Source: Cognatiluteimonas profundi | GTDB lineage: Bacteria > Pseudomonadota > Gammaproteobacteria > Xanthomonadales > Xanthomonadaceae | Direction of reading: 5' to 3' | Assembly (NCBI RefSeq): GCF_009792795.1 | Contig: NZ_VKHQ01000005.1 | Span: 289,527-353,526 of the forward strand | Length of the DNA: 64,000 nucleotides | Part shown: one piece after another, positions 54,049-62,805 of the stretch | Numbering within the stretch: position 1 is the stretch's first letter | How the letters are laid out: each line of letters starts with the position of its first letter | The notes under the pieces: model-generated | What the model was told of the DNA's origin: nothing | Database searches by the model: none | What the model saw: the letters and a program-made list of their open reading frames with translations, nothing else | Position numbers and translations under genes: made by a program

Positions 54049-54343
54049 GGACGCGCTGTTCCGCGGCTGCACGCGACCGGCAATGATGATGGGCGTGCCC
54101 TACCTCCCGTTCTTCATGGGAGCGGGCACGTGCCTGCTGCTTGCGCTGTATCTCAACATGTTCTTCCTGCTGCTGGCGCCGCTGGTCATCGCGGCCATGC
54201 GCCAGATGGCGCGTCGTGACGAGATGATCTTCCGACTCCTCGCGCTGCGCTGGACGAGCAGGCTGCGCATCAGGAACCTGCGCCATCACCGCGGCATGTG
54301 GGTGTACTCGCCCAACGACCGCGGCGTGCGTCGACCAAGGTAA
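54041..54343 (+). CDS. virB3: Type IV secretion inner-membrane protein VirB3
   Basis: 100 residues. Family start MRKDALFRGCTRPAMMMGVPYLPF, one long or two close membrane helices (FFMGAGTCLLLALYLNMFFLLLAPLVIAAM), then a basic cytoplasmic end. Its position between virB2 and virB4 confirms it. The overlap with virB2 couples them. Confidence 0.92.
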   Translation: MRKDALFRGCTRPAMMMGVPYLPFFMGAGTCLLLALYLNMFFLLLAPLVIAAMRQMARRDEMIFRLLALRWTSRLRIRNLRHHRGMWVYSPNDRGVRRPR

Positions 54344-54407
54344 CGCCGCAGACGCCGGCCGCAGGGCCGTCGTCGAAGCGGCCATCCAACCGAACCAGGC
54401 ACACACC

Positions 54408-56888
54408 ATGTTGGCTCCAGACGCCGCAATCGCGGACTTCATTCCATTTTCCACCCATGTGTCGCCTTCTGTCGTCAAGACGACTGGCGGTGACTACCTG
54501 CTCACGTGGCGACTGGAGGGCCTGCCCTTCGTCGGTCGCGACGAGTGGGACATCGATCATCGCCACGGCACTTTCAACCGCCTGCTGCAGACATTGCGTG
54601 CGCCCGACTTCTGCAATCTCGCGTTCTGGGTGCACGACGTCCGCCGCAAGCGTCGCATCGAAGACACCAGCGTCTTCCGGCAGCGCTTCAACCAGGAGCT
54701 GTCCGACGCCTATTTCGACGGACTCTCCAGCCAGAAGATCATGCAGAACGAGCTGTACATCACGATGATCTACCGACCCGTCGTCTCGGGCCGGCGCATG
54801 GTGGAGCGTTCATCGAGCATCGTCCGCCTGCAGTCCGAGCAGGAGCAGGCCATCGACAAGCTGCTGGAGTTGGCGCGCAACCTGGAGGCGGCGCTCAACG
54901 ACTACGCCCCCTGTCGACTGGGCATGTACGAGGCCGCCAACGGCGTCGTCTTTTCCGAGACGCTGGAATTCTTCGGCTACCTGATCAACCGGCTCGACGA
55001 GCGCGTTCCAGTGCTCAACGCGCCGGTGACGGCGTACCTGCCGGTCAGTCGCCACATGTTTTCCGCAAGGACCGGCGACTTCGTGGTCAACACGCCGCAT
55101 GGGGACAACCATTTCGGAGCCATGCTGAACATCCGCGAATACACCGACGGAACCTATCCCGGGATCCTCAACGGGCTGAAATACCTGGATTTCGAATACG
55201 TGATCACCCACTCCTTCAGCCCGATGGGACGCCAGGACGCGCTCAAGGTGCTGGACCGGACCAAGGGCATGATGATCTCGTCGGGCGACAAGGCCGTCAG
55301 CCAGATCGTCGAAATGGACCAGGCCATGGACCAGCTCGCGTCGGGCAATTTCGTCCTCGGCGAGTACCACTTCACCATGGCACTGTACGCCGGCGGGCAG
55401 GAGCAGCTGTCGCGCAACATCGCCGTCGCCCGCGCGGAACTGTCCAACGCCGGATTCGTCTCGACCAAGGAAGACCTGGCCATCGCCTCGTCGTTCTACG
55501 CGCAACTTCCGGGCAACTGGAAGCACCGCACCCGGCTGGCGAACGTCAGTTCGCTCAACTTCCTGGGCCTGTCGCCGCTGCACAACTTCGCGTCGGGCAA
55601 GAAGGACAACAATCCCTGGGGTCCCTGCGTGACCACGCTGCAGACGACCAACGGGCAGCCATACCACTTCAATTTCCACGCCACCCATCCAGCCGAGCGA
55701 TCGCTGGGCGAGAAGGCGATCGGCAACACGATGGTCATCGGCAAGTCCGGCACCGGCAAGACGGCGCTGATCAATTTCCTGCTCAGCCAGGTGCAGAAGC
55801 TCGACCCCTGCCCGACCATCTTCTTCTTCGACAAGGACCGCGGCGCGGAGATCTTCGTGCGCGCGTGTGGCGGCAACTACCTGGCGCTGGAGAGCGGCAA
55901 GCCGACCGGGTTCAACCCATTCCAGTGCGAGAACACCAAGGCCAACCTGCAGTTCCTGGTCGAACTGGTGAAGGTCATGGCGGGAAAGCCCGCCTACACG
56001 CCGCGCGAGGAGGACGACATCTTCCGCGCCGTGGGCAACCTGCTCGACACGCCGATGCCGCTGCGCAACGTCACCAACCTGCAGAAGAGCCTGCCGAACA
56101 TGGGTGACGACGGCCTGTTCGCGCGCCTGCGCAAATGGACGGCCGGCAATGGGCTGGGCTGGGTGTTCGACAATCCCGCCGACACCATCGACCTGGGCAA
56201 GGCCGCGATCATCGGCTTCGACTACACCGACATCATCGACAATGCCGAGGTTCGCGTACCAGTCGTCAATTACCTGCTGCACCGGCTGGAGGCGCTGATC
56301 GACGGGCGGCCGCTGATCTACGTGATGGACGAGTTCTGGAAGATCCTCGACGGCGGCGGCGGCCTGAAGGAATTCGCGCGCAACAAGCAGAAGACCATCC
56401 GCAAGCAGAACGGCCTGGGCATCTTCGCCACCCAGTCGCCCGAGGACGCGCTGGCGAGCGATATCGCCGCGGCGCTGGTCGAACAGACGGCAACCCTCGT
56501 GCTGCTGCCCAACCCCACCGCCAGTCGCGGCGACTACATCGACGGCCTCAAGCTGACCGAGGCCGAGTACCAGGTGGTGGTGAAGCTCGACGAGCGCTCG
56601 CGCTGCTTCCTGGTCAAGCAGGGCCACGGATCCAGCGTCTGCCAGTTGAACCTGGCCGGCATGGACGATGCGTTGGCAGTGATCTCCGCCTCGACCGACA
56701 ACGTCGCGGTGTTGCGCGCGGTGATGGAGCGGCAAGCCGCCAGCGCGGGCGTGGCCATCGACAACCTGCGGCCAGAGCAGTGGCTGGCGCAGTTCCACGC
56801 GGCCCGCAAGGGAACCCGGGCGGTGAGCGCAGCGACATCGGATCCCGTCAGTCCTGCCCACGCGATGACACGCACCACTGCCGCATAG
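54408..56888 (+). CDS. virB4: Type IV secretion ATPase VirB4
   Basis: 826 residues. Walker A GKSGTGKT (about residues 445-452) and Walker B PLIYVMDEF (Asp641-Glu642), with FATQSPEDAL after it and an N-terminal CagE/TrbE/VirB4 domain (e.g. LRAPDFCNLAFWVHDVR). It energises pilin extraction and channel assembly at the inner membrane. Length is standard for the family. Confidence 0.96.
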   Translation: MLAPDAAIADFIPFSTHVSPSVVKTTGGDYLLTWRLEGLPFVGRDEWDIDHRHGTFNRLLQTLRAPDFCNLAFWVHDVRRKRRIEDTSVFRQRFNQELSDAYFDGLSSQKIMQNELYITMIYRPVVSGRRMVERSSSIVRLQSEQEQAIDKLLELARNLEAALNDYAPCRLGMYEAANGVVFSETLEFFGYLINRLDERVPVLNAPVTAYLPVSRHMFSARTGDFVVNTPHGDNHFGAMLNIREYTDGTYPGILNGLKYLDFEYVITHSFSPMGRQDALKVLDRTKGMMISSGDKAVSQIVEMDQAMDQLASGNFVLGEYHFTMALYAGGQEQLSRNIAVARAELSNAGFVSTKEDLAIASSFYAQLPGNWKHRTRLANVSSLNFLGLSPLHNFASGKKDNNPWGPCVTTLQTTNGQPYHFNFHATHPAERSLGEKAIGNTMVIGKSGTGKTALINFLLSQVQKLDPCPTIFFFDKDRGAEIFVRACGGNYLALESGKPTGFNPFQCENTKANLQFLVELVKVMAGKPAYTPREEDDIFRAVGNLLDTPMPLRNVTNLQKSLPNMGDDGLFARLRKWTAGNGLGWVFDNPADTIDLGKAAIIGFDYTDIIDNAEVRVPVVNYLLHRLEALIDGRPLIYVMDEFWKILDGGGGLKEFARNKQKTIRKQNGLGIFATQSPEDALASDIAAALVEQTATLVLLPNPTASRGDYIDGLKLTEAEYQVVVKLDERSRCFLVKQGHGSSVCQLNLAGMDDALAVISASTDNVAVLRAVMERQAASAGVAIDNLRPEQWLAQFHAARKGTRAVSAATSDPVSPAHAMTRTTAA

Positions 56889-56929
56889 CGGGAACCCACG
56901 ATTTCCAACCGGCCACATGGAGGTGACCA

Positions 56930-57694
56930 ATGCAAGCACGCACATCGAATACCCGCCCGACACGCAGATCCGCACCCTGGTTCGCGGCGACCGCCATTGC
57001 CTTCTGCTGCGCGCTGAGTAACCCCGCAGGCGCGCAATGGGTGGTCACCGACCCGGGACACACGGCGCTCACCTACGCTGGCTGGATCGAGAACCTGATC
57101 TCCCAGGGCGAGCAGTACGCCAAGCAGATCGCGCAGTACCAGACCCAGGTGCAGCAATACGAAACACAGGTCCGGCAGTACGAGCAGCAGTACGTCAAGG
57201 GCGGCGTCACCAGGCCCGGGGCGATGGCGACACCGCAGTTCGCGCCCCGCGCGCTGGATGCCGGCCTGGCGCAACGCTGTCCGTCCGGGATGCGCTCGAT
57301 GCTGGCCTCATCGGCAAGTGCGGAGAACTGCGCGATGATCGTCCAGACCGAGAACGCCCGCTACAACGCCATTGTCGGCGTGCTCAACCTGTCGAAGGAT
57401 CGCGACCGCGAGCTGCAGAAGATCTACGCCGAGCGGGCCGACATCTCGCAGCAGGATGCCGGCGCGCTGCAGGCCAACAACAATCGGCTGCTGTCGATGC
57501 AAAGCCGCATGCAGATGGACATCCAGCAGGCGCGCAACCAGACCGACGGTTACGACCGCTTCCTCGAACTGCTCAAGGACGACCAGCGCATGATCGCCAA
57601 CGGCACCCTTGATGGCGGCGGCCTGCTCGGCGGCGTGGTGCGAGGTGCCGCGCTGCACACGGCGCTCGACGCCGCCAAGCGATCGGATCGCTAG
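56930..57694 (+). CDS. virB5: Type IV secretion minor pilus protein VirB5
   Basis: 254 residues. Signal peptide to about residue 35 (SNPAGA-QW), then an extended helical region with repeated Gln/Tyr (QYAKQIAQYQTQVQQYETQVRQYEQQY) and a second helical part (NNNRLLSMQSRMQMDIQQARNQ split by short loops). It matches VirB5/TrbJ-like pilus-tip proteins by architecture and position after virB4. GGAGGTGACCA precedes ATG 56930. Confidence 0.86.
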   Translation: MQARTSNTRPTRRSAPWFAATAIAFCCALSNPAGAQWVVTDPGHTALTYAGWIENLISQGEQYAKQIAQYQTQVQQYETQVRQYEQQYVKGGVTRPGAMATPQFAPRALDAGLAQRCPSGMRSMLASSASAENCAMIVQTENARYNAIVGVLNLSKDRDRELQKIYAERADISQQDAGALQANNNRLLSMQSRMQMDIQQARNQTDGYDRFLELLKDDQRMIANGTLDGGGLLGGVVRGAALHTALDAAKRSDR

Positions 57695-57713
57695 ACGCGA
57701 ACCCCGGTCGTGA

Positions 57714-57737
57714 CGTTCCGCCAGCAATGGCGGAACG
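57714..57737 (+). other. Intercistronic hairpin virB5-virB6
   Basis: CGTTCCGCC-AGCAAT-GGCGGAACG, a perfect 9-bp stem without a T-run in the 103-base gap. Like the hairpin after virB1 it probably protects or processes the polycistronic mRNA rather than ending it. Confidence 0.55.
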
Positions 57738-57797
57738 GTCGCCGGACCGGCCATCTGGCCTGCAAGGACGTGCGCGGCGCGTCCCGGGAGCCTCACC

Positions 57798-58958
57798 ATG
57801 CACATGCTCGCAGCGCTGTGGCAGCTGGTCTTCGACGTGCTCCGCACGGCGGATCCGGGCGTACTCCACCTCCACATCCAGGCCGCGAACCAGCTCGCCG
57901 ACCTGCAGTTCTTCCGTGAGATCAACAGTTTCCTGACGGGAGAGATCAACGTCTTCCGGGACAACCTGCTGGGCCGGACCGTCAGCCTCATCGGTGGAGC
58001 GGTGATGGCGCTGGTCACGCTGTGGATCATGGTCCAGGGCTACCGGATCGCGGTCGGTCAATCGCGCGATTCGATGATGGAGCTGGTGGTGCGCTCGATG
58101 CGGGTGACCCTGGTCGTCGGCCTTGCGACCGCCGCGGCGGCAGGCGGTGGCTCGATGTACCGCACGCTGACCGATGGGTTGAGCAGCGACGTCAGCCGCA
58201 TGGTCACCGGCACCAACGAGGACGTCTACGATCGCGTCGACAAGTGCCTGGCCTACATGCAGGTGGCGCTGGCGAGCATCGATGCACTGGATGTCGCCGA
58301 TGACCCGATCCTCAACGAGAAGAAGGACCGCGACATGTGGTTTGCCGGCATCGGCACGGGCGGCCCCGCGTTGATGGCAGGCACGATGTTGCTGCTCAAC
58401 AAGATCGCGATGGCGCTGTTCGTCGGGCTCGGCCCTCTGTTCATCCTGTGCCTGCTGTTCGACCAGACCAGGGGGTTGTTCGGTCGCTGGCTCTACTACG
58501 GGCTGGGAACGATGTTTTCGCTCGCCGTGCTGAGCGTCATGGTGACGCTGGCGACGGACATGGTCATCGCCGTGGCCGCCGCCTTCTGGACCAGTTCGCT
58601 GCTGGGTGCGGGCCCCGACGGTGTCAACAGCATGGCCCTGCAGCAGGGTGGGTTGGGAGTGGTGCTGACGATGCTGATCCTCACCGCGCCGCCGATGGCG
58701 GCGATGTTCTTCCAGGGCACCATGGGCAGCTTCGTCCCGTATTCGCAATTCGGCGGTGGCGCGACCGGCCGCGCGTTCCATCCGGGACCGCAAGGCCAGC
58801 CGCCCGGCGCGTATCAGCGGACCCCAAGCGCATTGCAGCCAGCGGTGGAACCAGGAGCAGGCCGATCTCCGGCGACGGCCTATGCGCACCAGGCCGCTTC
58901 TTACCGCCCATCGGGCCAGCCGGGTCAGGCCGACGCCATCAAGTCGTCGACCTCGTAA
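57798..58958 (+). CDS. virB6: Type IV secretion polytopic protein VirB6
   Basis: 386 residues. About six hydrophobic segments (TVSLIGGAVMALVTLWIMVQ, VTLVVGLATAAAAGGG, LMAGTMLLLNKIAMALFVGLG, FILCLLFDQ, TMFSLAVLSVMVTLATDMVI, VVLTMLILTAPPMAAMFF), the TrbL/VirB6 arrangement with a periplasmic loop, then a Pro/Gly/Gln-rich tail of ~70 residues. It is the last gene of the virB run; no virB7, B8, B9, B10, B11 or virD4 follows. Confidence 0.92.
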   Translation: MHMLAALWQLVFDVLRTADPGVLHLHIQAANQLADLQFFREINSFLTGEINVFRDNLLGRTVSLIGGAVMALVTLWIMVQGYRIAVGQSRDSMMELVVRSMRVTLVVGLATAAAAGGGSMYRTLTDGLSSDVSRMVTGTNEDVYDRVDKCLAYMQVALASIDALDVADDPILNEKKDRDMWFAGIGTGGPALMAGTMLLLNKIAMALFVGLGPLFILCLLFDQTRGLFGRWLYYGLGTMFSLAVLSVMVTLATDMVIAVAAAFWTSSLLGAGPDGVNSMALQQGGLGVVLTMLILTAPPMAAMFFQGTMGSFVPYSQFGGGATGRAFHPGPQGQPPGAYQRTPSALQPAVEPGAGRSPATAYAHQAASYRPSGQPGQADAIKSSTS

Positions 58959-59059
58959 GCCACCGGGCGGTGGTGGATTGACCGAGCAGTCGGTTCGTGA
59001 CGCGGGCGCGGCACGCACCGGCGCATAGTCCAGTCGATCAAGGCACGAAGGGCAGCGCC

Positions 59060-59515
59060 ATGCCGGACGCACACGACTACAACGCGATGTTGCGCGTGGC
59101 CATCGACGAAGCGCGCCGAGGCTTGGCCGAGGGTGGAATCCCGATCGGCGCAGCGCTGTTCACCGCGCAAGGCGTGCTGCTCGGCTCCGGCCACAATCGC
59201 AGGATCCAGGAGAACGACCCCTCCATCCATGCGGAGACTGACGCCTTCCGCAAGGCAGGACGGCAACGCGGTTACCGCGACACGGTGATGGTGACGACGC
59301 TGGCGCCTTGCTGGTATTGCAGCGGGCTCGTGCGTCAGTTCGGCATCGGCACCGTCGTCATCGGCGAATCCGTGAACTTCCCGGGCGGCATCGCGTGGCT
59401 GCGGGAGAATGGCGTGGTCGTGCTGGACCTCGCGTCACCGGAATGCGTGGAGATGATGCGGGACTACATCAGCCGCAATCCCGCCATCTGGAGCGAGGAC
59501 ATCGGGCAGGAATAG
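59060..59515 (+). CDS. Cytosine deaminase-like nucleoside deaminase (FCY1 type)
   Basis: 151 residues, zinc CDA fold: HAETD (zinc His and catalytic Glu) and TTLAPCWYCSG (PCxxC). The C-terminal half (VVIGESVNFPGGIAWL, then a final IWSEDIGQE) follows yeast cytosine deaminase FCY1 very closely, including the last helix. It should deaminate cytosine to uracil. ATG 59060. About 100 bases behind virB6, it seems independent of secretion. Confidence 0.86.
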   Translation: MPDAHDYNAMLRVAIDEARRGLAEGGIPIGAALFTAQGVLLGSGHNRRIQENDPSIHAETDAFRKAGRQRGYRDTVMVTTLAPCWYCSGLVRQFGIGTVVIGESVNFPGGIAWLRENGVVVLDLASPECVEMMRDYISRNPAIWSEDIGQE

Positions 59516-59551
59516 CCTCACCGCCCGGGTCGGCCGTCCCCGTTGCTTACA

Positions 59552-60562
59552 ATGGCCACCATGCCCGGTATCGCCGCGATTCCCGCTGACGCCATCCGCC
59601 TCTCCGTCGCCCCGATGATGGACTGGACGGATACGCATTGCCGCGTCTTCCATCGCATCCTGGCGCCGCATGCGCGCCTGTACACCGAAATGGTCCACGC
59701 CAATGCGGTGATCCACGGCGACCGCTCCAAGCTGCTGGCGCTGGATCCGGTCGAGCATCCGGTCGCATTGCAGCTGGGCGGCAGTGATCCCGCCTTGCTG
59801 GCGCAGGCGGCGCGCATCGGCGCCGATACCGGCTTCGACGAGATCAACCTCAACGTCGGATGCCCGTCCGATCGCGTGCAGGCGGGGCGCTTCGGCGCCT
59901 GCCTGATGCGCGAGCCAGGCCTGGTTGCCGACAGCGTCGCGGCGATGATCGCGGCATGTCCGGTGCCGGTGACGGTGAAGTGCCGGCTCGGCATCGACGA
60001 CGACGAGCACTACGAGGTCTTCAGCGCGTTCGTCGATCGTGTCGCCGACGCCGGCTGCGGCCTGTTCGTCGTGCATGCGCGCAATGCCTGGCTGAAGGGC
60101 CTGTCGCCGAAGGAAAACCGCGAGGTCCCGCCGCTGCGTTACGACTGGGCCTACCAACTCAAGCGCGAGCGGCCTGGGTTGTCGGTGATCGTCAATGGCG
60201 GCATCGCCACACTCGAGGATGCCACCGCGCACCGCGCGCACACCGACGGCGCGATGCTCGGCCGCGCCGCCTACCACGACCCCTACCTGCTGCATCGCAT
60301 CGACGTGGCCTGGTTCGGTGGCCAGTTGCGCAGTCGCGAGGAACTGTTGCGGTCCATGCGTCCGCACATCGACGCCTGGCTGGCGCAGGGCATCGCGCTC
60401 AAGCACGTCACCCGACATCTGCTCGGCCTGTTCCATGGCGAACGTGGCGGGCGCGCGTTCCGCCAGGTACTGAGCGAAGGCGCGCACAAGCCGGGCGCCG
60501 ACTGGAGCCTGCTCGAGGCCGCCCTGGCGCCGACGCAATCGCAGCCGAGCCTGGCGGCGTGA
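59552..60562 (+). CDS. dusA: tRNA-dihydrouridine(20/20a) synthase
   Basis: 336 residues, DusA. FMN-barrel motifs: SVAPMMDWTDTHCRVF, YTEMVHANAV, LQLGGSDPALLAQAA, NLNVGCPSDRVQAGRFGACLM (catalytic Cys in the last part), and NGGIATLEDA. It reduces U20/U20a in the tRNA D-loop. ATG 59552 is used; ATG 59561 is an alternative and lies about where an RNA started from the TACAAT box at 59548-59553 would begin, so the message may be leaderless. It overlaps the next gene by four bases. Confidence 0.94.
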   Translation: MATMPGIAAIPADAIRLSVAPMMDWTDTHCRVFHRILAPHARLYTEMVHANAVIHGDRSKLLALDPVEHPVALQLGGSDPALLAQAARIGADTGFDEINLNVGCPSDRVQAGRFGACLMREPGLVADSVAAMIAACPVPVTVKCRLGIDDDEHYEVFSAFVDRVADAGCGLFVVHARNAWLKGLSPKENREVPPLRYDWAYQLKRERPGLSVIVNGGIATLEDATAHRAHTDGAMLGRAAYHDPYLLHRIDVAWFGGQLRSREELLRSMRPHIDAWLAQGIALKHVTRHLLGLFHGERGGRAFRQVLSEGAHKPGADWSLLEAALAPTQSQPSLAA

Positions 60563-61470
60563 TCACGCGCGATCCGTCGGCGTTCCTCGCCGTCGCGCGA
60601 ACGCTCGCGCCGGACTTCGGACCGGCTGTCGCGCGCGCGGCATTCCTCGTGGCTCCCGACGGGTTCCGGATGGCGGAACAATCGGCCAGCGACAACCGTT
60701 ACATGGCGGCCGCGGCTGCATTCGACCCGGTACGGGCCTCGCAGCAGCACCGCACGTTGCAGCGCGCACTGTCGACCGAATTGCCAACCGTGTGCTTCGC
60801 CGGGGACGAGGCCACGCCCGATGCGCTGTTCCCGAACAATGTGTTCGCGACGGCGCCGGGACGCCTCGTCATCGGCCGCATGCGGCATCCGGTGCGGCAG
60901 CGGGAAGCCGGACGCAGCGACATCCGTGGTTTCTTTCGCGACGTCCTCGGCTACGCGCAGGTCGACCTGTCGACGCAGCCGCATCCCTGCGAACTCACCG
61001 GTGCGATGGTCATCGATCGCGCCCGCGGCATCGGCTGGTGCGGGTTGTCCGAGCGCTGCGACGAAGCCGGCGCAGGCCTCATGCACGCGGCCTTCGGCTT
61101 GCGCGCGACCTTGCTGTTCGACCTGGCGCCGGGCGAATACCACACCAACGTGGTGCTGGCCGTACTGGCGGGGCGCGCCGCGCTGGTCTGCGCGGATGGC
61201 TTTGCCAACCCTGCCGTCGTCGCGACCCTGGCCGCGATCTACGGGCCGCATGCGATCGTGCTGTCGCCGGCGGAACAAGCCGCCTTCGCCGGCAATGCCA
61301 TTGCCCTGTCCGGTGGCAGCGCCTGGATGAGCGCGACCGCCGATCGCGCCCTTGGCGGCGACACTCGCGCCGCACTGGCCGCTGCCGGCTTCGTCGTACG
61401 TAGCGTCGAACTGGATGCGATCGAGGCCGGCGGCGGCTCACTGCGCTGCTGCGTGGGCGAGCTGTTCTGA
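60559..61470 (+). CDS. Arginine deiminase-related / DDAH-like hydrolase (CtlX-like)
   Basis: 303 residues from GTG 60559 (GTGA overlap with dusA). Guanidino-group-modifying enzyme fold: ATPDALFPNNVFAT, GAMVIDRARGIGWCGLSERCD, GEYHTNVVLAV with the catalytic His, and the nucleophile Cys near the end (LRCCVGELF). Relatives are described as arginine-deiminase-related or CtlX proteins; activity on arginine, methylarginine or citrulline-type substrates cannot be decided by eye. Confidence 0.85.
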   Translation: MITRDPSAFLAVARTLAPDFGPAVARAAFLVAPDGFRMAEQSASDNRYMAAAAAFDPVRASQQHRTLQRALSTELPTVCFAGDEATPDALFPNNVFATAPGRLVIGRMRHPVRQREAGRSDIRGFFRDVLGYAQVDLSTQPHPCELTGAMVIDRARGIGWCGLSERCDEAGAGLMHAAFGLRATLLFDLAPGEYHTNVVLAVLAGRAALVCADGFANPAVVATLAAIYGPHAIVLSPAEQAAFAGNAIALSGGSAWMSATADRALGGDTRAALAAAGFVVRSVELDAIEAGGGSLRCCVGELF

Positions 61471-61604
61471 CCGAATTCCACCCGGCATCTGAACCCAGCC
61501 CCTGCATCAACCGGAAAAGTTAAGGACGGATTCACCGCTGCATCCCAACAATCACCGCCACGCCCCGACCCATTGCTCTTCGCTGGGCCCACCTGGAACC
61601 GTCC

Positions 61605-61961
61605 ATGCCACTGCGCCGCTCACTGCCGCCTCGCCTCATCGCTGCCTTGCTGGCGGCCATGAGCGCGACTGCCCTGGCCGCGCCTCCCGTCGGGCCGCCG
61701 CCTTCCCCACCCCAGCGCGCCCCACACCAGCGCGACGTCCCCATGCACAGCGACGATGCGTTGTCGGACAGCGTGCGCCGCGTCGAGCGGAGTACGCGCG
61801 GGCAGGTTCTCAGTGCCGAGCGGGTCCCTTTCGACGGCCGTGACGTCAACCGGATCAAGACGGTCGACGAACATGGACGGGTGCGCGTCTTCATGGTCGA
61901 TCCATCCGATGCCGCCCCGCCGCGCGGCCAAAACGGGCCTACACGCGGCAACGACGACTGA
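61605..61961 (+). CDS. Small periplasmic PepSY-like protein upstream of phoP
   Basis: 118 residues. Signal peptide (PRLIAALLAAMSATALA-AP), a Pro/His-rich linker, then a PepSY-like unit, SDSVRRVERSTRGQVLSAERV and then INRIKTVD-type (VNRIKTVDEHGRVRVFMVDP). It precedes a PhoP/PhoQ pair by 56 bases on the same strand, an order often met in Xanthomonadaceae, and may modulate the sensor from the periplasm. ATG 61605. Confidence 0.78.
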   Translation: MPLRRSLPPRLIAALLAAMSATALAAPPVGPPPSPPQRAPHQRDVPMHSDDALSDSVRRVERSTRGQVLSAERVPFDGRDVNRIKTVDEHGRVRVFMVDPSDAAPPRGQNGPTRGNDD

Positions 61962-62017
61962 ATAGGGCACCCTATTGCAGTGTGGCCGCCCCGCGGCCTG
62001 GCCTTCTGGAGTGACCC

Positions 62018-62701
62018 ATGCGTATCTTGCTCGTCGAAGACGAAGCCCCACTGCGCGAGACCCTGGCCGCGCGACTCAAGCGCGAAGGCTTTGCGGTGGA
62101 TGCCGCCCAGGATGGCGAAGAGGGCCTGTACATGGGCCGCGAGGTGCCCTTCGATGTCGGCATCATCGATCTCGGCCTGCCCAAGATGTCGGGCATGGAG
62201 CTGGTGAAGGCGCTGCGCGACGAGGGCAAGCAGTTCCCCGTGCTGATCCTCACCGCCCGCTCGAGCTGGCAGGACAAGGTCGAGGGGCTCAAGCAGGGCG
62301 CCGACGACTACCTGGTCAAGCCATTCCATGTGGAGGAGCTGCTGGCCCGCATCAATGCGCTGGTCCGGCGTGCCGCCGGCTGGAGCAAGCCGACGCTGGA
62401 ATGCGGACCGGTGGTGCTGGACCTCGCCGCGCAGACGGTGAGCGTCAACGGCAGCAACGTCGACCTCACCAGCTACGAATACAAGGTGCTCGAGTACCTG
62501 ATGATGCACGCCGGCGAGCTGGTGTCGAAGGCCGACCTGACCGAGCATATCTACCAGCAGGACTTCGACCGGGATTCGAATGTGCTGGAAGTCTTCATCG
62601 GCCGTCTGCGCAAGAAGCTCGATCCGGACGGCAGCCTCAAGCCGATCGAAACCGTCCGTGGCCGCGGCTACCGCTTCGCGATCCCGCGGACCGAGGAGTG
62701 A
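62018..62701 (+). CDS. phoP: Response regulator PhoP (OmpR family)
   Basis: 227 residues, receiver plus winged helix. Phospho-acceptor Asp51 (VGIIDLGLPKMSGME), Lys in DDYLVKPFHVEEL, and DNA-binding helices SYEYKVLEYLMMHAGELV and VFIGRLRKKLD. The sequence is nearly what is known for Xanthomonas PhoP. In xanthomonads it controls responses to low Mg/Ca, low pH and antimicrobial peptides. It is followed after 104 bases by the sensor gene. Confidence 0.92.
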   Translation: MRILLVEDEAPLRETLAARLKREGFAVDAAQDGEEGLYMGREVPFDVGIIDLGLPKMSGMELVKALRDEGKQFPVLILTARSSWQDKVEGLKQGADDYLVKPFHVEELLARINALVRRAAGWSKPTLECGPVVLDLAAQTVSVNGSNVDLTSYEYKVLEYLMMHAGELVSKADLTEHIYQQDFDRDSNVLEVFIGRLRKKLDPDGSLKPIETVRGRGYRFAIPRTEE

Positions 62702-62805
62702 GGTCCAGCGGGCGGGCACGGCGGATGCCGCGCCGCTCGCCATGGGGATACGGGGCGCCGCGCACGTGACGCGATGTGCAGCGCTGCGCACAAGGCGCCG
62801 GATCG

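Noticed and set aside
54810..56975. 721-codon minus-strand frame opposite virB4
   Set aside because: Shadow of virB4, whose Walker motifs are intact on the plus strand.
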